Assembly: GCA_945877765.1 (NCBI GenBank) | Contig: CAMDWQ010000005.1 | Span: forward strand, 64,604 to 105,940 | Length of the DNA stretch: 41,337 nt | From: Candidatus Omnitrophota bacterium | Lineage (GTDB): Bacteria; Omnitrophota; Gorgyraeia; 2-02-FULL-51-18 | Reading direction: 5' to 3' | In this document: positions 1 to 8,365 of the stretch, one piece after another | Numbering within the stretch: the first letter of the stretch is position 1 | Layout: every line of letters starts with the position of its first letter | Translations under genes and position numbers: made by a program | Notes under the pieces: model-generated | What the model was told of the DNA's origin: nothing | The model's input: the letters and a program-made list of their open reading frames with translations, nothing else | Databases searched by the model: none

Positions 1-1
1 A

Positions 2-106
2 TCTCTGGCGCGCCTTATTTTCGATTACGCCAAATCCAAGCATCTACCTATTTCCCGCGTCACCTTCTGGGAAACTCAGAGCTCCTCCGCCACATACTCA
101 CGCTAA
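2..106 (+). CDS. queD: 6-carboxytetrahydropterin synthase QueD, C-terminal end (partial)
   Basis: The window opens inside a plus-strand reading frame of 34 residues that ends in TAA. The visible end reads SLARLIFDYAKSK, then a short link, then ISRVTFWETQSSSATYSR. This matches the end of the QueD/6-pyruvoyl-tetrahydropterin synthase family: a helix of the type ENLARYIFE, then a last strand of the type VxVWETPTSxATY. The Glu of WET is the conserved pterin-contacting residue of the family. QueD makes 6-carboxytetrahydropterin in queuosine synthesis. The start and the zinc-binding histidines lie outside the window. The next gene runs convergently and ends 10 bases away. The match is on a short tail, so confidence is good but not complete. 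Confidence 0.8.
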   Translation, partial: SLARLIFDYAKSKHLPISRVTFWETQSSSATYSR

Positions 107-115
107 ATTAAAAAA

Positions 116-1861
116 TTATAATAGATCGCCGCTAACACTAAAATAAAATTGTCCGTGGGATCTATCTGTCGGAGTATCTCCCACGGGGACACCATACTCA
201 AAACGGCCGACTAGGTTGTGCGGCAGGTCAAAGCGCATTCCGCCGCCAACTCCCCAGTCGCTGCGGCTGCCCGCTTCACCCACCGCATGAGCCTTGAGCT
301 TGGAATAACCACCGTCGACAAATCCGATAAAATTGAGTTTGTTCCAGAGCGTCTGGTTTGTCCACGGCACTTTGGCCTCTCGGGGAATAAAATAAAAAGG
401 AACGCGAAGCTCGGCCGTAGCATTAATACCATTGTCACCAAGATAATCACTCTGCGGATAACCGCGCACACCATACGCACCGTCCATATCAAATTGCTCA
501 GCAGATACCAAGCGATCCGGCGAAATTTGACCCGCGCCCTTAATCAGGAAGTAAGTAGAATCTTTGATGGGATTGATGCGATTGACAGACGCTGAATATT
601 TGAAGAAACCAGCGCCGGCGTCCGCGCGCGAAAGAAGCGGGTCATGCTTGTCCGAAGCCCTAAACCAGGACGTACCAAACGTCAGATCGTTGGTGATAAA
701 TGTCCGGCCATACTTGTCAGTTTCGTCCACATTCAATCCCGTTTTGACCATGCGAAGCTCATCTTTGGAGGAGATAATACCAAGAATTGTATTTTTGATG
801 CTCTTGGATTCAAAGCTATTGGTCCAAGTCAGGCCCAACCATCCGTTGTCAAGCACCGGCTGATTCAGGAAAGCACTGTAGGAAAGCGCCGTCCCACCCA
901 GATCTAATATCTTAAAAGGGCCGCCGATCGATACGTCCGTATAATTAAAGGTAGCGCCAACCCGCGTGTCATATTCCCCTACCGGCACGGCATACTGGGT
1001 TCCGATGGCAAACACCTCTTCGCCAAATTGGGCGCGGGCTGCAAAAATATCATCAACGCCCAATAGATTGGTATTTCTCAAAGACACGCTGTATCTTTCT
1101 TTACCGGTTAACTTCGTTCCAAAGTTGTTGATTTCTCCGCCGATGTGAAGCGGGAGACGATCTTTGACGTCCAAAATCAGATCCGATGTTCCGACAGACT
1201 TACCCGGAACAATCACCGCTCTTACTTCATGGTCAGGGTGCAGATTGTTTCTCTGAATATTCTTTGCCAATTCCGAATACTGCAATACTTTGCCTATCAG
1301 CTTCGCAACATATTTTTTAATCTGTTGGGTGCTAAAATATCGATTTCCCTGCACTTGGACCGCGCCAAGTTTGCCTTCAAATATTTGAATTTTCAAAAGT
1401 TTGTCTGACATTTTTTGGGGCGGGAGATAAGCGCGGCACGTAATATAACCTTTTGACTGGTAAAGCTGAGTGATGCTTAAAGCAATTTGTTTTACCTCGG
1501 CTAGCGTCATCTGCTTACCCTGGAAGGGAGACACAATCTTTTGGATCTCCTCGGAAGCAATGACCGTATTTCCTGTAAATTGAATATGATCAATCTGAAA
1601 AACGTCCTCTTCTGTCGGAGGAGCGGACTCGGCCGGACGCTGAGCGGGCTTGGCGTCGCGGTTCTGATCAGCCACTTCGATGGCCGCCTTATTTTTTGAG
1701 GATTCGATACGAACTGTGGATTCCTGACGTTGTTCGGAAACCTTTATCCGCTGCTGCTCCGTCGCGGCACTGACTGCGGCGATTGCCTCATGATCCATGA
1801 TGAATGAACTAAGCAGAAAAATAACCAGAAAAAAACTAGCCGCTTTATTAAAAAGTTTCAT
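116..1861 (-). other. TpsB/FhaC-type transporter portion from the internal ATG
   Basis: Reading from the internal ATG at 1861 gives 581 residues. The sequence opens MKLFNKAASFFLVIFLLSSF and continues to a likely cleavage site near EAIAA, a classical Sec signal peptide. A charged Gln/Glu/Lys-rich linker follows. Then come a POTRA_2-like domain starting FQIDHIQFTGN and a ShlB/FhaC barrel ending in aromatic-rich beta strands. VRGYP is the conserved loop-6 motif of Omp85/TpsB proteins, which export large TpsA proteins across the outer membrane. No TpsA partner is seen nearby. The region before this ATG has only a weak purine stretch (GGAAAA) as a ribosome site, so translation may be coupled to, or continuous with, the glycosylase. 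Confidence 0.75.
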
Positions 1862-2440
1862 AATTTTTCTAAGATTTTCCAGGTGCGAACGCATATCCTG
1901 CCTCTTCTTAGGGTTGTATAGAAGATATGCCGGATGATACAAAAGCATGCAAAGAATTTCTTTTTTTTCTTTAAAAAAAGTACCGGTGATTATTTTTCCA
2001 ACATGCTCATCCATCGGCTCGTCGGCAAGCGCAGGCATTACATGCTTCAACGCGGTGCGCCCTAAAAGTAAAATGATTTCAGGATTCATCAAACGAATTT
2101 GTTTTTCAAGAAAAGGAGAGCATTCAGCCGCTTCTTCATCGCGGGGAGGCCGGTTGTCCGGCGGACGGCATTTGACAATATTAATGATCAGCATGTCCTG
2201 ATTCGTATCGAGTCCAATATCCGCCATTACACTATCCAAAACTTTCCCCGCGCGGCCCACGAAACACTGGCCTCTCTTATCTTCTTCCGCGCCCGGCGCT
2301 TCGCCGATGACAAGAATTTTGGACGCCGGATTGCCTCGGTCAAAAACAAGATGACTTCTGCCCTCTGATAAGGCACAGCGCGTGCAATTGTTTTTTAGGA
2401 AGGAACTTTTGAATTGGCTGTAGGCGGTCAAATCAGACAA
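116..2440 (-). CDS. Type-4 uracil-DNA glycosylase joined in frame to a TpsB/FhaC outer-membrane transporter
   Basis: This is one open frame of 774 residues with two unrelated halves. Residues 1-193 form a complete type-4 (Fe-S) uracil-DNA glycosylase. The four cluster cysteines are C19, C22, C91 and C107. Also present are the GEAPGAEE motif at 46-53, KCRPPDNR at 90-97 and HPAYLL near 168-173. It removes uracil from DNA in the cytoplasm. Residue 194 is an ATG that begins a textbook signal peptide, followed by POTRA domains (about 280-420) and a beta-barrel with the VRGYP motif near residue 657. The glycosylase half has no stop codon. The first possible start is TTG at 2440, because an in-frame TGA lies just upstream. 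Either the two halves are two genes whose separating stop was lost, or this is a real fusion. Two proteins made from two starts is the more likely reading, because the halves work in different compartments. Confidence 0.85.
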   Translation of the reverse strand: MSDLTAYSQFKSSFLKNNCTRCALSEGRSHLVFDRGNPASKILVIGEAPGAEEDKRGQCFVGRAGKVLDSVMADIGLDTNQDMLIINIVKCRPPDNRPPRDEEAAECSPFLEKQIRLMNPEIILLLGRTALKHVMPALADEPMDEHVGKIITGTFFKEKKEILCMLLYHPAYLLYNPKKRQDMRSHLENLRKIMKLFNKAASFFLVIFLLSSFIMDHEAIAAVSAATEQQRIKVSEQRQESTVRIESSKNKAAIEVADQNRDAKPAQRPAESAPPTEEDVFQIDHIQFTGNTVIASEEIQKIVSPFQGKQMTLAEVKQIALSITQLYQSKGYITCRAYLPPQKMSDKLLKIQIFEGKLGAVQVQGNRYFSTQQIKKYVAKLIGKVLQYSELAKNIQRNNLHPDHEVRAVIVPGKSVGTSDLILDVKDRLPLHIGGEINNFGTKLTGKERYSVSLRNTNLLGVDDIFAARAQFGEEVFAIGTQYAVPVGEYDTRVGATFNYTDVSIGGPFKILDLGGTALSYSAFLNQPVLDNGWLGLTWTNSFESKSIKNTILGIISSKDELRMVKTGLNVDETDKYGRTFITNDLTFGTSWFRASDKHDPLLSRADAGAGFFKYSASVNRINPIKDSTYFLIKGAGQISPDRLVSAEQFDMDGAYGVRGYPQSDYLGDNGINATAELRVPFYFIPREAKVPWTNQTLWNKLNFIGFVDGGYSKLKAHAVGEAGSRSDWGVGGGMRFDLPHNLVGRFEYGVPVGDTPTDRSHGQFYFSVSGDLL

Positions 2441-2446
2441 TGAACG

Positions 2447-2510
2447 ATGTCATCCCCGAAATCTTTGATCGGGGATCAAATCTGATTCCCGCTTTCGCGG
2501 GAATGACACA
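2447..2510. repeat. Dispersed palindromic repeat TGTCATCCCCGA...TCGGGAATGACA (copy 1)
   Basis: The copy consists of ATGTCATCCCCGA, a short spacer, TCGGGGATCA, then TGATTCCCGC and GCGGGAATGACA. It can fold as two GC-rich hairpins with matching outer ends TGTCAT/ATGACA. Related copies lie at 19220-19281, 28626-28700 and 40149-40228, with halves at 4350-4387 and 41162-41190. It separates the glycosylase start from the next gene upstream and supplies the last ten codons of that gene (CHSRESGNQI). Confidence 0.8.
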
Positions 2511-3054
2511 CGAAGCGGAGAGCTAAATTGTAGCTTCCAAAGAAAACAACGGCGTAGAAAAAATCCCCCGCCAGAGAATTTCTAAAAAAAGGCAGTGCCA
2601 TCGCATAACACTCGACAAGCCCCGAAAAACTTTTAGGGTACATATTTTCAAACAAAAATACCCCCAGATTGGTCAGGATAAAAAATAAAACGCTTCCGGC
2701 AAAAGTCCCCAAGACGATGTTGAGCGCGCCGGGATTTTTTTTGACCCAAAATCCAATCCCCACTGTCAGCAAAAAACATCCCCAGACCAGCCAAAACAAG
2801 TCATGAGGCCCAATCCACAGATCACTGGCCATGATCGCAAGCACCGGCACCGATAGAGCCGCTCCCGGTGACAAAACCGCCCCCGAAAAAAGAGCCAGCG
2901 CCGTCAGCGGCGCAAAATTATCCCCGTGCGGCAATAAACGCACCACCACCCCGATAAAGATTAGAAATAAGGCAAGCAACTGTTCAAATTTTTTGTGGTC
3001 CATACGTTCATCATACCCAAGAGCTCGAAATCTGTCCACTTTTCCCCCGATCAT
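2476..3054 (-). CDS. Small multi-pass membrane protein, DUF6580-like
   Basis: This 192-residue protein has about five hydrophobic segments. The RLLPHGDNFAPLTALALFSG stretch matches the N-terminal signature of the DUF6580 family (PHxxNFxPVxAxALFxGA), whose function is not known to me. The ATG overlaps the stop of the upstream PIG-L gene as ATGA, so translational coupling is likely. A second ATG at codon 18 (MDHKKFEQ) fits the usual short N-terminus of the family and may be the true start. The final residues, CHSRESGNQI, are encoded by a dispersed palindromic repeat, so the original C-terminus has been replaced or extended by that repeat. Confidence 0.7.
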   Translation of the reverse strand: MIGGKVDRFRALGYDERMDHKKFEQLLALFLIFIGVVVRLLPHGDNFAPLTALALFSGAVLSPGAALSVPVLAIMASDLWIGPHDLFWLVWGCFLLTVGIGFWVKKNPGALNIVLGTFAGSVLFFILTNLGVFLFENMYPKSFSGLVECYAMALPFFRNSLAGDFFYAVVFFGSYNLALRFVCHSRESGNQI

Positions 3055-4355
3055 TGAAGCTCAATCACCCGCCAAACACCAAAATCAAATGCCAGACGGT
3101 TTTTGGCGGTCTTGGTAGAAACAAAAAGCGTCTCTGGGTTTTTAAGCGATTTGCGAGGAATCCGGATAAAAAGGCGTTTTTTGTCTACTTTAAAACGAAT
3201 CCCCGGGTCCGAAACAGAGCGCGCGCCGTCTTTAATGTAAAGCTTGCCGCCAAACAGCCTGAACTTAAGTTTTGGCATCTGGGTGAAAGGCATGGATTTT
3301 TTATAAGAAAAAACATGCGTCGAGAAAGTGCCTAATTCGTCAATGGCATAAACAATCGGGATGCTAATAAAAAGCTCTTTGTCGTTGGCCGCATATTCCA
3401 CTCCCAAAGACGCGGCACTTTCCGCTTCCCAAAATTGCTCGGAGTTTCCCGGTAAAGTCGCGATGATCTCGCGGGGAGGTGCCGCATAGATCTCATTGGT
3501 CCGTACAAAGGACAATAAGAAATTTTTTGAATAGGACATCTGACTCTCGTAGGACAAGAGACTCTGTTCCTTTTTTTGGACTTGCTCCGGAGACAACTCA
3601 TGACGCGCCCACTGTAGACGGGCACTCTCCTTAGACGCGGGCGGATCCAGCGAAAGCGACGGCGCCAATTTTCTGGGTTTGGGCCAGTCATGCTCGTGGA
3701 CCAGATAGAGATGGACCGACGGTATTTTTTCTAGCCGTCCCTCGAGATTCAATAGCGCCACCTTCAGAAAAAGTGACGCCGCTTGATGATCCAGATTTTG
3801 ATCCGTCGGCGCTGTGACAAACACATGGGTCGGTCTTAACTCCAGCAGGACTTTTTCAAAATCATGGACAATATTGTAGCCGCGGTAATATTTGCCGTAA
3901 GAAAAATCGTCTTCATGAATGACCTTGTTAATACGCGTAAAAAAACCTCGGAAAGGTTTTTTGCTGGTCCAGAATCTCTCCCAGATAGGCATGGTTCCCA
4001 TATCCGGATAACCAAAAAAAATCAGATCCTTCTCAGGCACTTGAAGCAAAGACATCGCTTTTAGCGCCTCCCTCTTTCTCAACCGGCCGATCTTGACAAA
4101 ATCAACCTTGGTGATCATCGGTCTTTTTTGATGAAAAAGTGCTGAGAGTTCATTGGACTCCCCATGGGTCAGATAGACCACTTTCACTTTCGCGCCGGCT
4201 CCCAGCGCCGACTGAATGGCACCAGCACATCCAATCGCCTCGTCATCCGGGTGAGGTGCAATGATGAGCACGCGGTCGTCTTTGGTAAAAGTTAGATTTT
4301 CAGAATAGGCAGGATTCACAGTAAGCAGTAATATCATCCCCACAAAAAATGTCAT
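3051..4355 (-). CDS. Exported PIG-L (LmbE-like) family deacetylase with C-terminal extension
   Basis: The core begins with VLIIAPHPDDEAIG, the zinc-binding PHPDDE motif of PIG-L/LmbE N-acetylglucosaminyl deacetylases. A second zinc/active-site patch reads NLDHQAA. These enzymes remove acetyl groups from GlcNAc-type sugars. I place the start at the ATG at 4355 because it opens a signal peptide (MTFFVGMILLLTVNPAYS). The frame is open upstream to a TTG at 4463, but that stretch overlaps the glycosyltransferase gene and includes repeat DNA. Beyond about 250 residues of enzyme there is an extra beta-rich C-terminal region that I do not recognise. It may sit outside the cytoplasmic membrane and trim glycans made with the adjacent GT39 enzyme. 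Confidence 0.85.
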   Translation of the reverse strand: MTFFVGMILLLTVNPAYSENLTFTKDDRVLIIAPHPDDEAIGCAGAIQSALGAGAKVKVVYLTHGESNELSALFHQKRPMITKVDFVKIGRLRKREALKAMSLLQVPEKDLIFFGYPDMGTMPIWERFWTSKKPFRGFFTRINKVIHEDDFSYGKYYRGYNIVHDFEKVLLELRPTHVFVTAPTDQNLDHQAASLFLKVALLNLEGRLEKIPSVHLYLVHEHDWPKPRKLAPSLSLDPPASKESARLQWARHELSPEQVQKKEQSLLSYESQMSYSKNFLLSFVRTNEIYAAPPREIIATLPGNSEQFWEAESAASLGVEYAANDKELFISIPIVYAIDELGTFSTHVFSYKKSMPFTQMPKLKFRLFGGKLYIKDGARSVSDPGIRFKVDKKRLFIRIPRKSLKNPETLFVSTKTAKNRLAFDFGVWRVIELQ

Positions 4356-4387
4356 CCCCGCACCCGTCGATGGACGGGTCCCCCTTC
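4350..4387. repeat. Half copy of the TGTCATCCCCG palindromic repeat
   Basis: ATGTCATCCCCGCACC is followed by GTCGATGGACGGGTCCCC, with a short CCCGTC/GACGGG inverted repeat. It matches one arm of the dispersed repeat family. It overlaps the predicted start codon of the PIG-L gene and fills the frame upstream of it, which explains why that frame is open beyond the signal peptide. Confidence 0.5.
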
Positions 4388-4437
4388 TTTTTGGCGGAAA
4401 AGCAGGGGTTAGTTTTCTCGCAAAGTTTGTGAACACA

Positions 4438-6126
4438 TTATTGTGCCCAGTCAAGGCGGACAATCACTCTCTGAGGGCGTTCTTCGAGAATTGTTACTTG
4501 AATCGGATCTACCACGATCGTCTTAAGAAACCGATACTCCTTGGCCCGCAAAAAACCATACACCGGAAAATTATTCAGTCCCAAATTCAGCAGATCCTGA
4601 CTTGAGGAGATCATGGGGAGCGCATGTTTAGTGTAAAAGGTCCCCTTGGGATTATCCGTGAGCACTGCCATTTTTTTATTTCCAGAATAAAACGAGACCC
4701 CGCGGACTAAGAGCTTCCCGGCAATAAAAACCCGCGGCGCTTTCCCCTGGGCATCCTTTTCATACGTTTTGACATAGCCATCCGAGGCAAAAAATGAATC
4801 GGCTTTAGGCAAAAGTAGGACAAAAGCGATGAGGGTAAATACAACGCTGGCTAAAATAATCAGAAAAAAAGCCGGCCTTGCCCGCCGTCTCCATAAACAA
4901 ATAAGCGCCGCCCAGGACAAAGGCACCACGATCAAAGAAAAAAGAATAACCGCCCACTCAATCCCCAGGTGATTTTGGGCTCCATAAATAGAGACGCCGA
5001 CCGCCATCCCCAGCGGAAGCGCTCCCAACACAAAAGCGGCAGTCGCCCAAAATAAAAAAAGATTACGCGTCTTCGGCCGCAGTGCCCTGCCAAAAACCGC
5101 CGCCCAGCCGCCGACGATAAGCGCTATCATCGGGTAAACCGGAAAGATGTAGCTAAGCAGCTTCGATTTGGCCATCATAAAAAATACAAAAAAGGAAAAA
5201 ACACAGGAAATGAGAAGCAAAAACTCACGGCGATAAAGCCCTGCCGTGCGGATAGCCTGGCGAAATCCGTAAGCCAGCGCAAAGGGTACGGCAAAACTCC
5301 AAGGGAAAAATCCAAGAAAAACGCCCCCGGGATAAAAATAATACCGGTCAAAACTTTTGTGCTCAGCGACAAAAAACCGGCGGATATTTTCATGAATAAA
5401 AAAATGGCTCAAGAAACCCCAGCCATGCTCCCGCGTCATCTGCGCATACCAAGGAAACCCGATCACCGCAAACAAAATCCCGCCGCTGATCCAGGGAAAT
5501 TTCTTAAAAAGCGCCAATTCCTTGTTAGCCGCCAAGTAAATAAATATGGCCATGAGCGGCAACAGAATACCCAAAAGCCCCTTTGTCAAAAGCCCAAGCG
5601 CCATGAATACAAACAAAAGATGCCAAGCCGCCTGGCGGTACCGCGGCTTGAAATAACCCAGACTGAAGACGTAGAGCGCCGCCGTCACAAAAAGAGCCAG
5701 ATACATATCGGTCAGAACGATACGCGAGAGAACAATGCATTTACCCGCCGTCGCCAACACCGCCGCGCTAACAAAAGCCGTAATAGAACGCCGGAAAAGA
5801 ACACGCCCCCAAAGGTAGGTAACCAGGACAAGCAAGATACCCCCAAGACACGGTCCCAGCCGCGCGGACCATTCGCTAATTCCAAACAGAGTGAAGCAGA
5901 CATACATCACCCAGTAAAAAAAGATTGGTTTCTCAAACTGCGGGGAGCCAAAAATAACCGGCGTGGACATATCGCCGCGCTCCACCATTTCCTTGGCGGT
6001 CAGGCTGTAGAACGGCTCATCCGGATCCAGGAGACCAAAACCACCCAGGTTCGTGCCGAAAAGAACAGCCGCTAGCACCAAAAGGCCGCCCATGAAATAA
6101 AGATCTTTTCTCAGTGATAGATTCAT
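4438..6126 (-). CDS. GT39-family (ArnT/PMT-like) membrane glycosyltransferase
   Basis: This 562-residue protein has about 11-12 membrane helices and a soluble C-terminal part from about residue 440. Its first external loop reads GGFGLLDPDEPFYSLTAKEM. The acidic residues D34, D36 and E37 sit where GT39/ArnT/PMT enzymes hold their catalytic aspartate, and they are followed by FEKPIFFYW, also typical. Such enzymes move a sugar from a polyprenyl-phosphate donor to a lipid or protein on the outer face of the inner membrane. The acceptor cannot be told from sequence. It is followed on the same strand by PIG-L and the DUF6580-like gene. This suggests one envelope-glycan operon read from the divergent promoter near 6130. 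Confidence 0.85.
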   Translation of the reverse strand: MNLSLRKDLYFMGGLLVLAAVLFGTNLGGFGLLDPDEPFYSLTAKEMVERGDMSTPVIFGSPQFEKPIFFYWVMYVCFTLFGISEWSARLGPCLGGILLVLVTYLWGRVLFRRSITAFVSAAVLATAGKCIVLSRIVLTDMYLALFVTAALYVFSLGYFKPRYRQAAWHLLFVFMALGLLTKGLLGILLPLMAIFIYLAANKELALFKKFPWISGGILFAVIGFPWYAQMTREHGWGFLSHFFIHENIRRFFVAEHKSFDRYYFYPGGVFLGFFPWSFAVPFALAYGFRQAIRTAGLYRREFLLLISCVFSFFVFFMMAKSKLLSYIFPVYPMIALIVGGWAAVFGRALRPKTRNLFLFWATAAFVLGALPLGMAVGVSIYGAQNHLGIEWAVILFSLIVVPLSWAALICLWRRRARPAFFLIILASVVFTLIAFVLLLPKADSFFASDGYVKTYEKDAQGKAPRVFIAGKLLVRGVSFYSGNKKMAVLTDNPKGTFYTKHALPMISSSQDLLNLGLNNFPVYGFLRAKEYRFLKTIVVDPIQVTILEERPQRVIVRLDWAQ

Positions 6127-6162
6127 GCCGGTTATATTAACATATCCATATATAATATCGCC
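6127..6162. promoter_or_regulatory. 36-bp divergent promoter region, leaderless for mutY
   Basis: The whole gap between the divergent GT39 and mutY genes is 36 bases and very AT-rich. On the plus strand TATAAT (6151-6156) is followed by exactly six bases and then the mutY ATG, so transcription should begin on or next to the A of ATG. On the minus strand TAATAT lies seven bases before the GT39 ATG. Neither gene has room for a ribosome-binding site, so both messages are probably leaderless. Confidence 0.65.
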
Positions 6163-7305
6163 ATGACTCTATCGGCTAAACTTCTGGCATGGTTTGACAA
6201 AAACCAACGCCCCCTTCCCTGGCGCCAACACTACCGGCCCTACGACGTCTGGATTTCAGAAATCATGCTCCAGCAGACTCAGATGAACACGGTACTTCCT
6301 TATTATGAGCGTTGGATGAAGCAATTTCCGGATGTCCGCACGCTGGCAGATAGCGATTTAAAAAAAGTCTTAAAAGCCTGGGAAGGCCTCGGTTATTATT
6401 CGCGCGCGCGGAATCTGCACCACACCGCCCTTGAGATCGTTCGAAAACACGACGGCATCTTCCCTTCGGATTTCCAGACGATACACGATTTTAAGGGAAT
6501 CGGCCGTTACACCGCCGGCGCCATCAGCAGCATCGCCTTCAATCAGGAAATGCCCATCGTCGACGGCAACATCCTGCGCGTGCTCTCGCGCGTTTACGCA
6601 ATCAAAGCGCCGATTGATATCGAAAAAAATAAACCCCTTTTCTGGGAACTCGAGGAAAAATTAATCCCCAAAGGCAAAGCCCGCTATTTCAACCAAGCCC
6701 TGATGGAATTGGGCGCCCTCATCTGCTCCACCGAAAATCCCTCCTGCGCCATCTGCCCCATCCGCCCATTTTGCCAAGCCTATAAAAACGGCGACCCCGA
6801 AAACTACCCCGTCCGCTCCAAAAAAGTAAAATCCATCAAAATCACCGCCGCCGCCCTCGTCCTAAAAAATAAAGGAAAATATCTCCTACGCCTGCGTCCT
6901 TTGGGTGAAATCATGGGTGGTTTATGGGAATTTCCTGAATGGAAACTATCAAAAAATAAAAAGCTCTCTCTTTCACTCATCCAAAAAAGATTGCTAAAAT
7001 TAGTTGGTGACGATTATGGCATCCACGCCACGAGTCTCGAGCCACTTGGCGTAATTAAAAGAAATTACACTTATTTTAATGAGATTCTACACGTATACCT
7101 GCACCCCGCCACGGGTGGCACCGGAGGGGAGGCCTCCGCCGCCCGCAGTGAAGAATTACACGAGGACAGGCGGAGTCCCGCAGGTGACAGGCCCCGTAGC
7201 TCCCAGCACCTTTGGATACACTCGAACAAGTTTTCAGAATATCCTTTTTCCTCTGCCCATGCTAAAATCGTCAAATTAATTTCAGAACCCAGGAGAACTA
7301 AATGA
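6163..7305 (+). CDS. mutY: A/G-specific adenine DNA glycosylase MutY
   Basis: MutY removes adenine mispaired with 8-oxoguanine. All hallmarks are present. The catalytic Glu is E33 in [10 protein letters not shown] helix-hairpin-helix reads [10 protein letters not shown], and the catalytic Asp is D134 in VDGN. The Fe-S cysteines C188, C195, C198 and C204 have the standard 6-2-5 spacing. A NUDIX-like C-terminal domain that reads 8-oxoG starts near residue 225. Within that domain about 30 residues (316-345, GC-rich DNA) interrupt the usual path between HVYLHP and the conserved FSSAH motif. They look like repeat DNA inserted in frame. The gene ends as ATGA, overlapping the next gene. It is read from a leaderless promoter. 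Confidence 0.95.
   Translation: MTLSAKLLAWFDKNQRPLPWRQHYRPYDVWISEIMLQQTQMNTVLPYYERWMKQFPDVRTLADSDLKKVLKAWEGLGYYSRARNLHHTALEIVRKHDGIFPSDFQTIHDFKGIGRYTAGAISSIAFNQEMPIVDGNILRVLSRVYAIKAPIDIEKNKPLFWELEEKLIPKGKARYFNQALMELGALICSTENPSCAICPIRPFCQAYKNGDPENYPVRSKKVKSIKITAAALVLKNKGKYLLRLRPLGEIMGGLWEFPEWKLSKNKKLSLSLIQKRLLKLVGDDYGIHATSLEPLGVIKRNYTYFNEILHVYLHPATGGTGGEASAARSEELHEDRRSPAGDRPRSSQHLWIHSNKFSEYPFSSAHAKIVKLISEPRRTK
7108..7197. repeat. GC-rich in-frame insertion within mutY
   Basis: This stretch of about 90 bases is much richer in G+C than its AT-rich surroundings. It holds short inverted repeats such as GGAGGGGAGGCCTCC and GGCGGAGTCCCGC. It encodes [20 protein letters not shown]-like, low-complexity residues that do not belong to the NUDIX-like fold. 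Its length is compatible with three, so the frame survives. No second copy was found by eye in the window. Confidence 0.45.
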
Positions 7306-7952
7306 CCAAAAAATTATCCGCTCTCGTTTTAGCACTCGTTTTTTTAGCCGCCTCTCCCGTCTGGGCCACCAATTTTGCCAAAACCCGTCCATCCACCCAA
7401 TCCTCCGTGAAAACGGAGAAAAAAGCGGAAGCTGCCGCCCCGGTTGCAGCGCCCGTCATTAAACAAGAAGAGGAAAAAGTCATGGCCAAAACCAAATTTA
7501 CCATTGAGACAACGATGGGCACGATCGAAGGTGAGCTGTTTGACGAGAAGGCGCCCAATACCGTCAAAAATTTCATCGACCTGGCCAAAAAAGGATTTTA
7601 CGACGGCATTATTTTCCACCGCGTCATCCCTGATTTCATGATCCAGACCGGTGACCCCACAGGTACCGGCACCGGCGGCCCTGGCTACGAATTCAGGGAT
7701 GAATTCAACATGAAGCTCCACCACGATAAACCCGGCATGCTCTCCATGGCCAATAGCGGCCCCAACACCAACGGCAGTCAATTCTTCATCACCGACGCCC
7801 CAACCCCATGGCTCGACAACAAACACTCCATCTTTGGACAAGTCACTAAGGGAATGGACGTTGTTAAAGCGATTGCCAACGCTCCCGCAGACGGTGGGGA
7901 TAAACCAAAGACAACGATTTCGATGAAGAAAGTAACTATCGTTCAGGCGTAA
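7302..7952 (+). CDS. Exported cyclophilin-type peptidyl-prolyl cis-trans isomerase
   Basis: This 216-residue protein begins with a signal peptide ending near PVWA. An Ala/Lys/Glu-rich linker follows, then a complete bacterial cyclophilin domain (about 64-216). Visible signatures are [28 protein letters not shown] and [10 protein letters not shown]. It catalyses proline isomerisation, most likely in the periplasm. The start overlaps the mutY stop by four bases (ATGA) and has a good ribosome site (AGGAGAA). A second ATG at 7483 (MAKTKFTIE), preceded by GAGGAAAAA, would give a cytoplasmic form without the signal peptide. That form is possible but unproven. Confidence 0.92.
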   Translation: MTKKLSALVLALVFLAASPVWATNFAKTRPSTQSSVKTEKKAEAAAPVAAPVIKQEEEKVMAKTKFTIETTMGTIEGELFDEKAPNTVKNFIDLAKKGFYDGIIFHRVIPDFMIQTGDPTGTGTGGPGYEFRDEFNMKLHHDKPGMLSMANSGPNTNGSQFFITDAPTPWLDNKHSIFGQVTKGMDVVKAIANAPADGGDKPKTTISMKKVTIVQA

Positions 7953-8032
7953 AATTTAAGGAGTCGTACTCCATAGATTTTGACAAATATAGGGAGTTCT
8001 ATATTTAAAAGTAAGACTCCTCTGGGGCTAAG

Positions 8033-8077
8033 TTTGTTCATATGTTCATTGATGAACAAAAGAACTTGTGGTATACT
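8033..8077 (+). promoter_or_regulatory. Promoter with dyad operator for the AbrB/RelE-type pair
   Basis: A -35 box TTGATG (8049-8054) is separated by 17 bases from TATACT (8072-8077). A perfect inverted repeat, TTTGTTCAT (8033-8041) and ATGAACAAA (8052-8060), covers the -35 box. Inside it lies a tighter dyad, GTTCATTGATGAAC (8044-8057). This is the arrangement expected for self-repression by the AbrB-type antitoxin encoded just downstream. The rest of the gap from 7953 to 8032 holds small hairpins such as GGAGTCGTACTCC that may end the cyclophilin message. Confidence 0.6.
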
Positions 8078-8103
8078 TGCATTGCCTATTGAAAGGAGGC
8101 TTC

Positions 8104-8361
8104 ATGACACTCACACTGAGACTAAATGCCAGAAACGATATCCACCTTCCCTCAGAGGTGTTAAAACTGCTGAATCTGGGTCATGGGAGAATTCTAAAAG
8201 CTGAGCTGAAGGATAATCGATTGATTTTGATTCCGGTAGATTTAGAACCTCGCTACTCTCACGAAGATTTGGAAACAATTGATAAGGTCTATGCCGATCA
8301 AAAGAAAAAAGGATTGATTCATCTGAAATCTGACAAAGACATCGACGCGCTCTTAGAATAA
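8104..8361 (+). CDS. AbrB/SpoVT-type antitoxin
   Basis: This 85-residue protein opens MTLTLRLNARNDIHLPSEV, followed by LNLGHGRILKAELKDNRLIL, the swapped-hairpin DNA-binding pattern of AbrB/MazE-type antitoxins. The C-terminal part is charged and would wrap the toxin. I chose the ATG at 8104 because a strong ribosome site, AAAGGAGG (8092-8099), sits just before it. The frame is open further upstream, but that part contains the promoter. The toxin gene follows after four bases. Likely autoregulated through the dyad at 8033-8060. Confidence 0.8.
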   Translation: MTLTLRLNARNDIHLPSEVLKLLNLGHGRILKAELKDNRLILIPVDLEPRYSHEDLETIDKVYADQKKKGLIHLKSDKDIDALLE

Positions 8362-8365
8362 ATTC

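Noticed and set aside
5359-6075. 238-codon open frame on the plus strand
   Set aside because: It is a shadow of the GT39 gene on the other strand. Its composition (Arg, Gln, Lys, Pro) is what antisense of membrane-protein codons gives.
7344-7841. 165-codon open frame on the minus strand
   Set aside because: It is fully antisense to the cyclophilin gene, whose motifs are unmistakable. The antisense product is Gly/Phe/Val-rich without family features.
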